Origin: Streptomyces sp. NBC_01116
Lineage (GTDB): Bacteria > Actinomycetota > Actinomycetes > Streptomycetales > Streptomycetaceae
NCBI RefSeq assembly: GCF_041435495.1
Contig: NZ_CP108644.1
Location: 8,541,501-8,605,500, forward strand
Direction: 5' to 3'
DNA: 64,000 nucleotides
Under the pieces are notes generated by a model. The model saw only the letters and a list, made by a program, of their open reading frames with translations, was not told where the DNA came from and ran no database searches. The number at the start of each line of letters is the position of its first letter. The first letter of the stretch is position 1. Shown piece after piece: positions 17,449 to 25,288 of the stretch. The translations under genes were made by a program, and so were the position numbers.

Positions 17449-17721
17449 TCACTTTGCATGCCGCTGGGGTAGTCCCGGGTGGTCACGGGTCCATGGGGCC
17501 GGTGACGGCGGGGGGAACTCGTCGCGGCTTCGCCTGAGCTTGGGGCGCGTCAACAGGAGACAGAGGACTTCGCGGGCATCGGCGCGCCGGTCGGGATCGT
17601 GGGCGAGAACCGCGACGGCGGTTGCCAGGAGCGGACCAAGAACGCCCAGCACGAGGCCGGCGAGCGGCACAATGAGCATCATCACGAGGGTGGCTTCCGG
17701 TAGGGAACGGGCTGACGCCAC
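17449..17721 (-). CDS. Small membrane protein, unknown function
   Basis: The product is 90 residues: a short N-terminus, a long hydrophobic segment at ~12-40 (L-V-M-M-L-I-V-P-L-A-G-L-V-L-G-V-L-G-P) that could form one or two helices, then D-P-D-R-R-A-D-A-R-E-V-L and a basic, proline-rich tail. Start GTG at 17721 has no strong RBS. It lies divergently from the HTH/membrane protein at 17819. The function is unknown. Confidence 0.55.
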   Translation of the reverse strand: MASARSLPEATLVMMLIVPLAGLVLGVLGPLLATAVAVLAHDPDRRADAREVLCLLLTRPKLRRSRDEFPPPSPAPWTRDHPGLPQRHAK

Positions 17722-17818
17722 TCATTGAGGCAGCCCTGAAGTGTTCGGTGGGGTGGTCCGAAGGACGGCGAACGACGCCGAACAGCGACGAACAGCGACG
17801 AGAGCAGGAGGTGGCGGT

Positions 17819-18733
17819 GTGGACCCGGTCGAGAAGTTCGCCGCTTGGCTGCGTCACCTGCACCGGGAAGCGAAGAAGCCCAGCTACACCGAGATCGTGC
17901 GCCGGATCCGGTTGGCCGATCCGACCGCGAGTGTGGTCGTCAGCACGATCTCCGAGACCCTCAACGGCAAACGCCTACCGCGCTGGACGACGGTGGAGCC
18001 GATCGCCCGGGTCCTGGGCGGCCCGGCCGCGGTCGAGGAATGCCTGCGCCGCTGGAAGCAGGCCGACGCCGCCCGCACCCCAACCGCCACGCAGAGCGAC
18101 ACCGCACCGACCCCTGACAGTCCCGCCCCCGGCCCGGAGACCGAGAGTGCCGTCGCCGGGTCAGGGACGAGCCACTCCTCCATCGCTCCGGGCGGAGGCG
18201 GAGAGGCGGCTGATCCGGATCAAGGAGCGCGCGAAGACGAGGCGCCGGTACACGCTCCACGCAGAAAACCGACTCTGGTGTGGGTGGTGGGTACGGTCAC
18301 CGCACTGGGCGTCGCCGCAGCGGCCTGGGGAGCCGTAACCCTCATCGACGACCGGAACCAGACACCCACCGGAGGCCCGACAGCCGGTACGCCGCGGTTT
18401 GAGTCCGGCAGCTACGAAACAGTGCTGACTGTGAACAAGAAGTCCTGGGCGTCGCCAGACGGCAACGTTCGTATCCGCGTGCCTGGGGCATCCACCAGCG
18501 ATGGCCCCACGCTCTTCGTCACCACACCGTCGGTCTCCTGCCCGCAGACCACGGTAGCGATCGGCGACGCGCTCGTCGTGCCAGAGGCGTCCGGCAGTTC
18601 ATGGACCCGCATCACCACCCTGAAGGTATGGGCACAGGACACCCCGAACGGCGAACCCTTTGACATGTACGTCCAACTTCAGGTCGACCAGGGCACGGGC
18701 CGTGCGCCGGAAGGGCAAGAATGTGCTTCCTGA
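17819..18733 (+). CDS. HTH protein with transmembrane segment and extracytoplasmic domain
   Basis: The 304-residue product starts with an XRE-type helix-turn-helix of the kind found in Streptomyces signalling proteins (Y-T-E-I-V-R-R-I, then S-T-I-S-E-T-L-N-G-K-R-L-P). A Pro/Thr-rich linker follows, then one membrane helix (L-V-W-V-V-G-T-V-T-A-L-G-V-A-A-A-A-W-G) and a ~120-residue extracytoplasmic domain with two cysteines. It is likely anchored with DNA-binding inside and a sensing or binding domain outside. GTG at 17819 follows AGGAGG by seven bases. The C-terminal domain is not recognised. Confidence 0.75.
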   Translation: MDPVEKFAAWLRHLHREAKKPSYTEIVRRIRLADPTASVVVSTISETLNGKRLPRWTTVEPIARVLGGPAAVEECLRRWKQADAARTPTATQSDTAPTPDSPAPGPETESAVAGSGTSHSSIAPGGGGEAADPDQGAREDEAPVHAPRRKPTLVWVVGTVTALGVAAAAWGAVTLIDDRNQTPTGGPTAGTPRFESGSYETVLTVNKKSWASPDGNVRIRVPGASTSDGPTLFVTTPSVSCPQTTVAIGDALVVPEASGSSWTRITTLKVWAQDTPNGEPFDMYVQLQVDQGTGRAPEGQECAS

Positions 18734-18741
18734 AGCACATT
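18720..18741. terminator. Hairpin overlapping the stop codon
   Basis: AATGTGCTT, loop CCTG, AAGCACATT forms a perfect 9-bp stem. The TGA of the preceding gene lies within it. Confidence 0.55.
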
Positions 18742-18742
18742 T

Positions 18743-19091
18743 CGTCCGGCGTGCCCGCGCGCTGCCCGACACGTACGAGGACAACCCCACCGCCATCGCA
18801 GGCAGGGAGGTGCGGGAGCGCGCTGGAGGCCGAAGGCCTGGAACAGTCCCTCGCTGATCGGGCACCCCAGACGGCGGGGCCGGTCTGCTTGAGGCATGCT
18901 CTATGTGACTCTGCGCGCCCCCTCGGGCAGGGATAGCGCTGCCGCCGGGAACATGTGTTCCGGCCACCCACCGGTCATTTGGCCAATGTGTGGCGTCAAC
19001 GCGTGCAACCCAGGTGGGAGGGACAGAAACGTTCCGCGTACGAACGGTGGATTCCTGACGGCTTCTCTGCTGACAGACGGGGGTATCTCGA
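18743..19091. other. Intergenic region, no gene seen
   Basis: The ~350 bp between the HTH protein and the dioxygenase gene carries no convincing ORF. It presumably holds the promoter of the dioxygenase operon; no clear -35/-10 pair could be assigned. Confidence 0.4.
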
Positions 19092-19895
19092 ATGAGCGGT
19101 TGCACGGACCTCGACATGCGGGTAAAGAACTTCCCTGAACTCGGATTCCTCATCTTGCCCGGATTCCTCCCCGCCTCCTTGGTCGATCGTCTCGTACCCG
19201 AGGTGGACCGCTGGGTGGACACCGGCCTCAGACAGTTATCCATCGATGCCTGCTCCTTAACGGAGGACGACTCTCCGCCGAAACTCGAACTACAGATGGC
19301 GGCTCACGCGGAGCTCGCCGTCCACGCTCCGCTCCTGGAACTCCTGCGGGACGAGAACCTGCTGGGGCCCTCTTTCGTCTTCCATCACCTGCATAGCGAC
19401 CGGCGGCCGCCCGGCGGAGCCGGCAAGAGCTGGCACCACGACTACGAACAGCACCCCCAGCGGGACCGAGCCCTGCCGATGATCCACGCACTGCACTACC
19501 TCGGCGGCCTCAGACCCGGCATGGGGTCGCTGGCCGTGCTGCCGGGATCCCACCACCAGATCGCCGAGAAAGACGAGATGAGCGGTCTGGGCACCGCCTG
19601 GCAGCCCGGGGAGGAGACCATCGACAACCTGCCCCGCGGCACCACCGTGCTCCTGCACTCGGCGCTCTTCCACACCCGCCGAGCCGCCCGAGGCCCGGCA
19701 GACGCAGCCCCCCGGTACATGGTCGACGCCTCGTACTGCACAACCGGGGCTCCGTGGCCGCCCGTCAAGCCGTACTGGCGGTCCGTGCTGGCCGTGGGAC
19801 GGACGCTGGAACCGGCCCGGGCACAGTGGCCCGAACTCTTCTCCGAACGGCACTTCAGTCCGTACGTCCCCCGCACCCGCAGGCCGTCGGCGTGA
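19092..19895 (+). CDS. Phytanoyl-CoA dioxygenase-family Fe(II)/2-oxoglutarate enzyme
   Basis: The 267-residue protein has the PhyH double-stranded beta-helix pattern. The iron ligands are H-x-D in S-W-H-H-D-Y-E-Q and a distal His in S-A-L-F-H-T-R, with a nearby Arg that would bind 2-oxoglutarate. Substrate-side segments G-S-L-A-V-L-P-G-S-H-H and L-P-R-G-T-T-V-L-L-H-S are typical of the family. It probably hydroxylates a small-molecule or carrier-bound intermediate. Its stop overlaps the GTG of the next gene, so the two are translationally coupled. It is part of a small tailoring cluster with an SDR and an aminotransferase. Confidence 0.85.
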   Translation: MSGCTDLDMRVKNFPELGFLILPGFLPASLVDRLVPEVDRWVDTGLRQLSIDACSLTEDDSPPKLELQMAAHAELAVHAPLLELLRDENLLGPSFVFHHLHSDRRPPGGAGKSWHHDYEQHPQRDRALPMIHALHYLGGLRPGMGSLAVLPGSHHQIAEKDEMSGLGTAWQPGEETIDNLPRGTTVLLHSALFHTRRAARGPADAAPRYMVDASYCTTGAPWPPVKPYWRSVLAVGRTLEPARAQWPELFSERHFSPYVPRTRRPSA

Positions 19896-20422
19896 AGACC
19901 CTGGAAGCCGTCAGCTACGACGCGCTCATGAGCCGCTTCACCCGGGAACACCCCTACGACCCCTGCGACGAGGCCAACTCGAACGACGAGGCCGCCGCGC
20001 ACATCCATGACGCGCAGCACGTCCTTGGCGGACGCTGGCACCGGGTTCTGCTGGAGGGGCCCGAGGTACTCGACGTCGTACTGCCCTGGCACCTGGGCGA
20101 GGACGGCGACGTCGAACTGATCCCGCCGGCCGGCCTCACAGTGGCCGCCGCGGCGATCCGTCTCGCCGCGCTCGACGCCACGTACGCGCAGACCAATCCG
20201 CTCTGCGCGTTCAAGCTGACGCGCCAGACCCACCTGGCCCGGCCGCTGTACCTGAGCACCCGGGCGATGCCCACCCGGGACTACGCCGCGCTGACCGTCC
20301 GGGAAGGCCTGGTCCATCTCGACGGCCTGCACCGGATGCTGGCATGGCACCGCAGCGGCCTGCTGGCCCCGGGCCGCTGGGTCGAGGCCTACGTCGCGGG
20401 ACTGCCCGATGAGTCGGCCTAG
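19892..20422 (+). CDS. DUF6309-like protein coupled to the dioxygenase
   Basis: The 176-residue product contains E-H-P-Y-D-P-C-D-E-A-N-S-N-D-E-A-A and G-L-V-H-L-D-G-L-H-R-M-L-A-W. I recall this pattern from small Streptomyces DUF6309 proteins, though this is not certain. The H-L-D-G-x-H-R motif resembles ParB/sulfiredoxin-like nucleotide-binding loops. GTG at 19892 overlaps the preceding TGA (GTGA). The stop TAG is formed at the junction with a MITE insertion (TA target plus GGG), so the native C-terminus may have been slightly altered. Confidence 0.6.
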   Translation: MKTLEAVSYDALMSRFTREHPYDPCDEANSNDEAAAHIHDAQHVLGGRWHRVLLEGPEVLDVVLPWHLGEDGDVELIPPAGLTVAAAAIRLAALDATYAQTNPLCAFKLTRQTHLARPLYLSTRAMPTRDYAALTVREGLVHLDGLHRMLAWHRSGLLAPGRWVEAYVAGLPDESA

Positions 20423-20596
20423 GGCGTGTTTCGAAAGTCCCTCCTGCTCGGCGACGCCTGGCACGCACGCTCGCCGCGTTGTCGGGATCACCCCGATACA
20501 TCCAGTATCGGGGCGACCCTCCGCCTTGCGATCGCACGCACCAGACGCCGCCGAGCCCGCCCTCCGGGCGGACGGCGCTACTTTCGAAACACGCCC
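20422..20596. mobile_element. MITE copy 2 (IS630-type ends)
   Basis: The 175-bp sequence is flanked by TA (20420-20421 and 20597-20598). Its ends GGGCGTGTTTCGAAAGT are perfect inverted repeats identical to copy 1 at 9691-9904. It sits exactly between two convergent genes and supplies a TAG stop to both. It also contains an internal hairpin (CCCCGATA...TATCGGGG) that could end transcription from both sides. Confidence 0.85.
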
Positions 20597-21345
20597 TAGC
20601 CGCGTCCGATCAAGGGCATGGAGCTGGGCATGAGGAGGACGGACTGCATGTTGACTCCCGCCGGTAGCGCGGCCATGGCGCGGACGGTCTCGACGACATG
20701 GCGCATGTCCATCGTCGGCTCGACCTGGAAGGAGCCGTCCGCCTGGCGTACCTCGGGCTGCGGCCGGTCCTGGGGTGTGACATTGCCGATGTCGATCTGG
20801 CCGCAGGAGATGTCGTAGCGGCGGCCGTCCAGGGAGAGCGACCGGGTCAGCCCGGCCACAGCGTGCTTGGCCGCGGTGAAGGCGATGGAGTCGGGGCGGG
20901 GTGCCTGGGCGGACGGTGCCCCATTGTTGATGATCCGGCCGCCCCGCGGTGACTGGAGTTTCATCATGCGGAAAGCGGCCTGCGAACAGAGGAAGGTGCC
21001 GGTGGCGATGGAATCCATCACTCTGTGCCAGTCCGCGGCACTCACTTCCTCCGTGGGCGTGTACGGCATGGTGTCGGCGGCGTTGTTGAACAGCAGATCC
21101 AGTCGGCCGAACCGGTCGGCCACCCCGGCGAACAACGCGTCGACATCACCGGGTTCGGTGATGTCCGCCCGCATCGCCACTGCCCGCTCGCGGTCCGCGG
21201 CAGGTGCGAGTCTGGCCGTCTCCGCCAGCGCAGCCGCGCGCCGCCCGGTCAGAACGACCGTCCAGCCGTCGGCGAGCAGGCCCAGCGCGCAGGCTCTTCC
21301 TACCCCGCTGCCCGCCCCGGTGACCACAGCAGTCCGTACAGCCAT
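20596..21345 (-). CDS. Short-chain dehydrogenase/reductase with Phe at the catalytic Tyr position
   Basis: The 249-residue SDR has the cofactor motif T-G-A-G-S-G-V-G, the N-N-A-A-D motif, and A-A-K-H-A-V at the active site. At the position of the catalytic Tyr of YxxxK the sequence reads I-A-F-T-A-A-K; the codon is TTC. The lysine is kept. Either the enzyme is a non-catalytic or atypical SDR, or the Tyr was recently lost. ATG at 21345 follows GAGGAAG. It is divergent from the aminotransferase with 75 bp between the starts, implying shared control. Its stop comes from the MITE end. Confidence 0.8.
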   Translation of the reverse strand: MAVRTAVVTGAGSGVGRACALGLLADGWTVVLTGRRAAALAETARLAPAADRERAVAMRADITEPGDVDALFAGVADRFGRLDLLFNNAADTMPYTPTEEVSAADWHRVMDSIATGTFLCSQAAFRMMKLQSPRGGRIINNGAPSAQAPRPDSIAFTAAKHAVAGLTRSLSLDGRRYDISCGQIDIGNVTPQDRPQPEVRQADGSFQVEPTMDMRHVVETVRAMAALPAGVNMQSVLLMPSSMPLIGRG

Positions 21346-21420
21346 GATGTGCACTTCCTCTCCACGTGGGCCAGCTCTCCGAGCGTGTCCCTGCGCTTCC
21401 CCGACCAAACAGGAGCAGCA
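21346..21420. promoter_or_regulatory. Divergent promoter region of SDR and aminotransferase
   Basis: The 75-bp spacer must contain both promoters and the RBSs (GAGGAAG leftward, AACAGGAGCAGCA rightward). No clear operator dyad was found. Confidence 0.4.
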
Positions 21421-22755
21421 ATGAATGGCTTCATCCCGGCACTGGGCGGCACCAGCGGCAGCCGGTCCTGGTTTGAACGAGCACAGCACTCGCTGGCCGG
21501 CGGGATCAGCTCATCCTCCCGGCTCACCTCCACCGGACCGCACCCGTATCCCCTCTACATGGCGGACGGTTCAGGGGCCCGGATCACGGACGTCGACGGG
21601 AACGAGTACATCGACTACCTCATCTCGTACGGCAGCGCCGTGCTCGGACACGCCTCGCCGCTGCTGACCGAAGCGCTCACCCAGGTCCTGCAATCGGGGA
21701 CGATGTTCGGCACATGCAACGTCCCCGAGGTGGAACTGGCCGAACTCATCTGCCGGATGGTGCCGTGCGCCGATCTCGTGCGGTACGCGAACTCGGGCAG
21801 CGAGGCAGTGCAGGGAGCGGTGAGGGCGGCGCGCGGATTCACCGGGCGTTCCACGATCCTCAAGTTCGAGGGCCACTACCACGGCTGGAGCGACACCCTG
21901 GCCATCTCGAACCGGCCCTCCGCAGCCCAGGCCGGACCTTACGCGACACCGCATCCTGTCCCACACTCACCCGGCATCCCAGCAGGCGTCATCGACGACG
22001 TGGTGGTCTGCCCGTGGAACGACCCCACGGCACTGCGGGACGTCCTGGACGCCCACCCGGACCTGGCCGCCGTGATCTGCGAGCCGATCGTCGCCAACAA
22101 CGCCTGCACGATGCCCGACCCGGGCTACCTGGACCTCCTCCGCGAGGAATGCACAGCACGCGACCTGGTCCTGATCTTCGACGAGGTATGCACCGGATTC
22201 CGCACAGGCCCAGGCGGAGCCCAGAACCTGTTCGGCGTCCTGCCGGACATCGCGGTCTTCTCCAAGGCGCTCGGCGGCGGGCTTCCGATCGCCGCCTTCG
22301 CCGGCCGCCGTGCCGTGATGGAACCGCTGGCCCGCGGCGAGGTCAAGCACGGCGGGACCTACAACGCCTCCCCACTGTGCGCGACGGCCGCACTCGTCAC
22401 CCTCCGGCAACTGAACGACCCCGCCGTCACCAAACGCATCGACGAAGCCGGACAGCGCCTGATGGAAACCATCCGCCGGGCCGCGCACGACAACCGGGTG
22501 CCCTGCGCCGTCCAGGGCGTCGGCGCGATGTTCCAGGTGGTCTTCTCCTCGGACGGCGCACCCACCCGGCGCTACCGCGACCTGCTCGCCGCGGACACGG
22601 GCCGCTACGACGCCTTCCGGCACGAACTCCTCAAGCGTGGCGTGCACTCCAACGCCTACGCCATGGCCTGCTGGTTCGTTCCCGCAGTCGTCTCCGAGGA
22701 CGACCTGTCAGCCACCTGCCGGGCCGTGGAAGAGGCATTCGCAGTCCTGAGATGA
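21421..22755 (+). CDS. Class-III (glutamate-1-semialdehyde-type) PLP aminotransferase/aminomutase
   Basis: The 444-residue protein follows the HemL-like branch of fold-type I, class III enzymes: Y-A-N-S-G-S-E-A-V for phosphate binding, F-E-G-H-Y-H-G-W, L-I-F-D-E-V-C-T-G-F-R with the PLP-ring Asp, and F-S-K-A-L-G-G-G-L-P with the Schiff-base Lys. The usual HemL context is absent, and its neighbours are a dioxygenase and an SDR. It is therefore more likely an aminotransferase or aminomutase of specialised metabolism than heme synthesis. ATG at 21421 follows AGGAGC. Confidence 0.85.
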   Translation: MNGFIPALGGTSGSRSWFERAQHSLAGGISSSSRLTSTGPHPYPLYMADGSGARITDVDGNEYIDYLISYGSAVLGHASPLLTEALTQVLQSGTMFGTCNVPEVELAELICRMVPCADLVRYANSGSEAVQGAVRAARGFTGRSTILKFEGHYHGWSDTLAISNRPSAAQAGPYATPHPVPHSPGIPAGVIDDVVVCPWNDPTALRDVLDAHPDLAAVICEPIVANNACTMPDPGYLDLLREECTARDLVLIFDEVCTGFRTGPGGAQNLFGVLPDIAVFSKALGGGLPIAAFAGRRAVMEPLARGEVKHGGTYNASPLCATAALVTLRQLNDPAVTKRIDEAGQRLMETIRRAAHDNRVPCAVQGVGAMFQVVFSSDGAPTRRYRDLLAADTGRYDAFRHELLKRGVHSNAYAMACWFVPAVVSEDDLSATCRAVEEAFAVLR

Positions 22756-23059
22756 CGACGCAAGACCCTCGCCCGCCCAGGGGCAGCAAGATAGAGGTAC
22801 TCCGTGCCGGCCGGTGGTGGGCGGACCGGAGGTGCGGTGCCGAGGGTCGACCCCTTGCTCCCGCCGGGAGCGCCTCGAACCGCTGGGGGACGTCGGCGGC
22901 CACGCACCGTGGATGGCCGATGAGCTGGAGGTTGATCTGCGCACGGTGGCCGCCCGAACCCGGTCGGCGTGGGCGGTGAGAGCGGACTGTGGTGGTCGGA
23001 CCGGCGTGGAGTGGTCGCCGGTCCGACGGTTCGATCATGGCCTGGCCGGGTGTTTGGTG
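22756..23059. other. Intergenic region with repeated hairpin
   Basis: No gene is supported in this 304-bp gap. The right part belongs to the block duplicated at ~12690-12945. It includes the third copy of the hairpin terminator at 22995-23027 and the 3' flank of the STAS gene. Confidence 0.5.
22995..23027. terminator. Hairpin terminator, repeat copy 3
   Basis: The stem GTCGGACCGGCG with its perfect complement after a 9-base loop lies between the convergent aminotransferase and STAS genes. Confidence 0.65.
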
Positions 23060-23380
23060 TCAGGCGTGGCGGGCGGCGTCGAGGGTGGAATGGATGCGTA
23101 GGACCTGGTCGGCTCCCACGACGGTGAAGAGGCGCTGGACTGTGGGGGAGGGGGCGGCGATGCGCAGGTCGGCGCGGTCGTGGGCGGTGAGGATCAGTCT
23201 CAGGAACATCGAGTCCGCGAACGTGATGCGGCTGGCGTCCAGGATCAGTCCGCCGTAGCCGGTGATGGCCGCATCGATCTGTGCCTCCAGGGGAGGCAGG
23301 GCGTCGATGTCGAATTCGCCCTCGGGCGCGATGACCGGCAGTGGGTCGGAGTAGGAGCGGTCGGGCTGAGGTGTCGTCAT
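23060..23380 (-). CDS. STAS-domain anti-sigma-factor-antagonist-like protein
   Basis: The 106-residue single-domain protein has the STAS order: beta strand P-V-I-A-P-E-G-E-F-D-I-D, then L-I-L-D-A-S-R-I-T-F-A-D-S-M-F-L-R-L, then L-R-I-A-A-P-S. The serine in F-A-D-S-M is at the site phosphorylated by RsbW-type kinases in SpoIIAA/RsbV proteins. It would act in a cytoplasmic partner-switching pathway. An RsbW-like ATPase is encoded 9 kb away (32323), but there is no operon link. A 5'-truncated duplicate lies at 12769. ATG at 23380. Confidence 0.8.
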   Translation of the reverse strand: MTTPQPDRSYSDPLPVIAPEGEFDIDALPPLEAQIDAAITGYGGLILDASRITFADSMFLRLILTAHDRADLRIAAPSPTVQRLFTVVGADQVLRIHSTLDAARHA

Positions 23381-23660
23381 CGCGTGATTATCCCCAAGCG
23401 TTCCGAGGGGAGTTCCGTCGGCCCGCACCCGCACCCGCACCCGCGCCCGGGACACCGGACGACAGGTCGTTCCGCACCGGCGATGCCAGCCGCCCGAGCG
23501 CGGACTCCCACCGCCGGCACGGACTCTCAGCATCAACGGCGTGCGCACCGCGCCACGTGCCCCAGCCGTGTCCAGCTGCCGACCGCGAGCGCGACTGACT
23601 GCTCTCTCAGGAGAGGCAGCGGCGACAGCGACAGGTGCAGGGTTCGGGAACCGGGCGGTG

Positions 23661-25007
23661 CTATGTGCGGGGCCTGAGGCGCATGTGCAGCCGTTGCGGG
23701 CTGAGTGTGAGGGCCAGGGCGGGGCGGACGGGGCGGCCAGGCAGGGGTTCCAGGCGCCACCGTGCGGCGATCGTGGCCAGGATGATGACGGTTTCGGTGA
23801 TGCCGAACTGGTCGCCGACGCACTTGCGGGCGCCTCCGCCGAACGGGATGAAGGAGCCGTCCGGTGGGTTGAGGTGGCGGGAGCTGCTCCACCGGTCGGG
23901 GTCGAATTGCTCGGGGTTGTCGTACTGGTCGGTTCGGTGGTGGATGAGATAGGGGCTGAAGAAGACGGCCGTGCCGGCGCGGACGGGGTGCGTGCCGAGG
24001 TGTGTGTCGGTGGTGGTGGTGCGGCTGACGAGCCAGGCCGGCGGATGGCGTCGCAGGGATTCCATGAGGACGCGGCGTGTGTATTCCAGCCTGGGCACGT
24101 CGTCGAGTGTGGCTGCGGCGCCGGCGAGAACGCTGTCGGCCTCGGCGTGGAGCTGTTCTTCGATGTGGGGATGCTGGGCCAGTGCGTGCAGTGCCCATGC
24201 CAGGGTGGCGGCCGCGGTCTCGATGCCGGCGAAGAAGAAGGCCATCAGCTGGTCGATGACCTCGGCGTCGGAAAGGTTCTGGTCATGGCCGTCCTCGGGG
24301 GAATCGGGGCTGCCGAGGAGTACGGACAGCAGGTCGTCGTGGCCGGTGTCGGCGGAGCGGCGGTCTGCGGTGGCGCGGGCCATGGTCTGGCGCAGGCGGG
24401 ATTGGGCCTGGTAGTAGCGGCGGTTGCCGGGGGTGGGGAGCGTGTTCAGGCGCGGTGGTGTGATCATGCGCCGGAAGATGCCGTCCGTGATGGCGCCGAG
24501 GTCCTCCAGTACCTCGGTGATGGCGGTGGGGTTGAGGGTGTCGGCGAACATGGTTGCCACCAGGCCCTGGGCGACGATGTTCTGCATCTCGGCATAGGCG
24601 TCGATGGTCTGGCCGTCGGTCCACGAGCCGGTGATGCTGTCGGTCTGTTCGGTCATCAGGCGGGCGTACGCGGGCATGCGGGCAGGGTGGAAGGCGGGCT
24701 GGACCAGCCGTCGCTGGCGGCGGTGGTCGGTATGGGGGCAGAGGGGCAGGCCGTTGCCCAGGACTTCCCTGCCCTGGTCGAATGCCGGGCCGCCTTTGTC
24801 GAAGGTGCGGTCGTTGACCAGGACGTGGCGGGTCAGTCCCGGGTCGCACACCATAAGGGCCTTCATGGGGCCGACTCGGATGTGGACCAGGTCTCCGTGG
24901 GCGGGCAGTGAGGTGAGGAATTTCAGAGGGTCGCGTGCCAGTGGCAGGAGGTGGCCGAGGAGAGGCAGCGCTCCCGGTGCCTGGCTGATCGGAACGTCCG
25001 TTGTCAT
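23661..25007 (-). CDS. Cytochrome P450, terpene-oxidase-like
   Basis: The 448-residue P450 has all hallmarks: I-helix F-A-G-I-E-T-A-A-A-T, ExxR in M-E-S-L-R-R-H-P-P, the PERF-like D-P-D-R-W, and the heme loop F-G-G-G-A-R-K-C-V-G. Its sequence style resembles the bacterial P450s that pair with sesquiterpene cyclases, such as pentalenene or epi-isozizaene oxidases. A frameshifted terpene synthase lies just upstream on the same strand, so it presumably oxidised that cyclase's product. The N-terminus has no membrane anchor. ATG at 25007. Confidence 0.87.
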   Translation of the reverse strand: MTTDVPISQAPGALPLLGHLLPLARDPLKFLTSLPAHGDLVHIRVGPMKALMVCDPGLTRHVLVNDRTFDKGGPAFDQGREVLGNGLPLCPHTDHRRQRRLVQPAFHPARMPAYARLMTEQTDSITGSWTDGQTIDAYAEMQNIVAQGLVATMFADTLNPTAITEVLEDLGAITDGIFRRMITPPRLNTLPTPGNRRYYQAQSRLRQTMARATADRRSADTGHDDLLSVLLGSPDSPEDGHDQNLSDAEVIDQLMAFFFAGIETAAATLAWALHALAQHPHIEEQLHAEADSVLAGAAATLDDVPRLEYTRRVLMESLRRHPPAWLVSRTTTTDTHLGTHPVRAGTAVFFSPYLIHHRTDQYDNPEQFDPDRWSSSRHLNPPDGSFIPFGGGARKCVGDQFGITETVIILATIAARWRLEPLPGRPVRPALALTLSPQRLHMRLRPRT

Positions 25008-25288
25008 AGCTGTCCACTCTCGGGTCGGCGGTGCGGTGGATGAAGCGGGGACGCGGGGTGCGCGGGGCCGGTTGCTGCGGGTGGAGCCCGGTGCCGGTTC
25101 CGGGGAGGCGGATCCCGCGACCCCGCCGGTTCAACCCGGTGCGCCCTGGGTGCTTGGGGCTTGGCGCGTGCGGGCGTGGAACGGCACTGCCCGGTGACCC
25201 GCTGTCCGTCATGGGGCATCCTCGGCGGCGCCGGGCATGGCCGGCGGGCATTCTGTGCGGGGCCTGTGCCGCAGTTGCTGTCGGGGCG

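Noticed and set aside
21421..22755. Assignment as housekeeping hemL
   Set aside because: Sequence is HemL-like, but context is a tailoring cluster with no other heme genes.
22756..22990. Possible gene between aminotransferase and STAS
   Set aside because: Several open frames but none with RBS, motifs or consistent composition.
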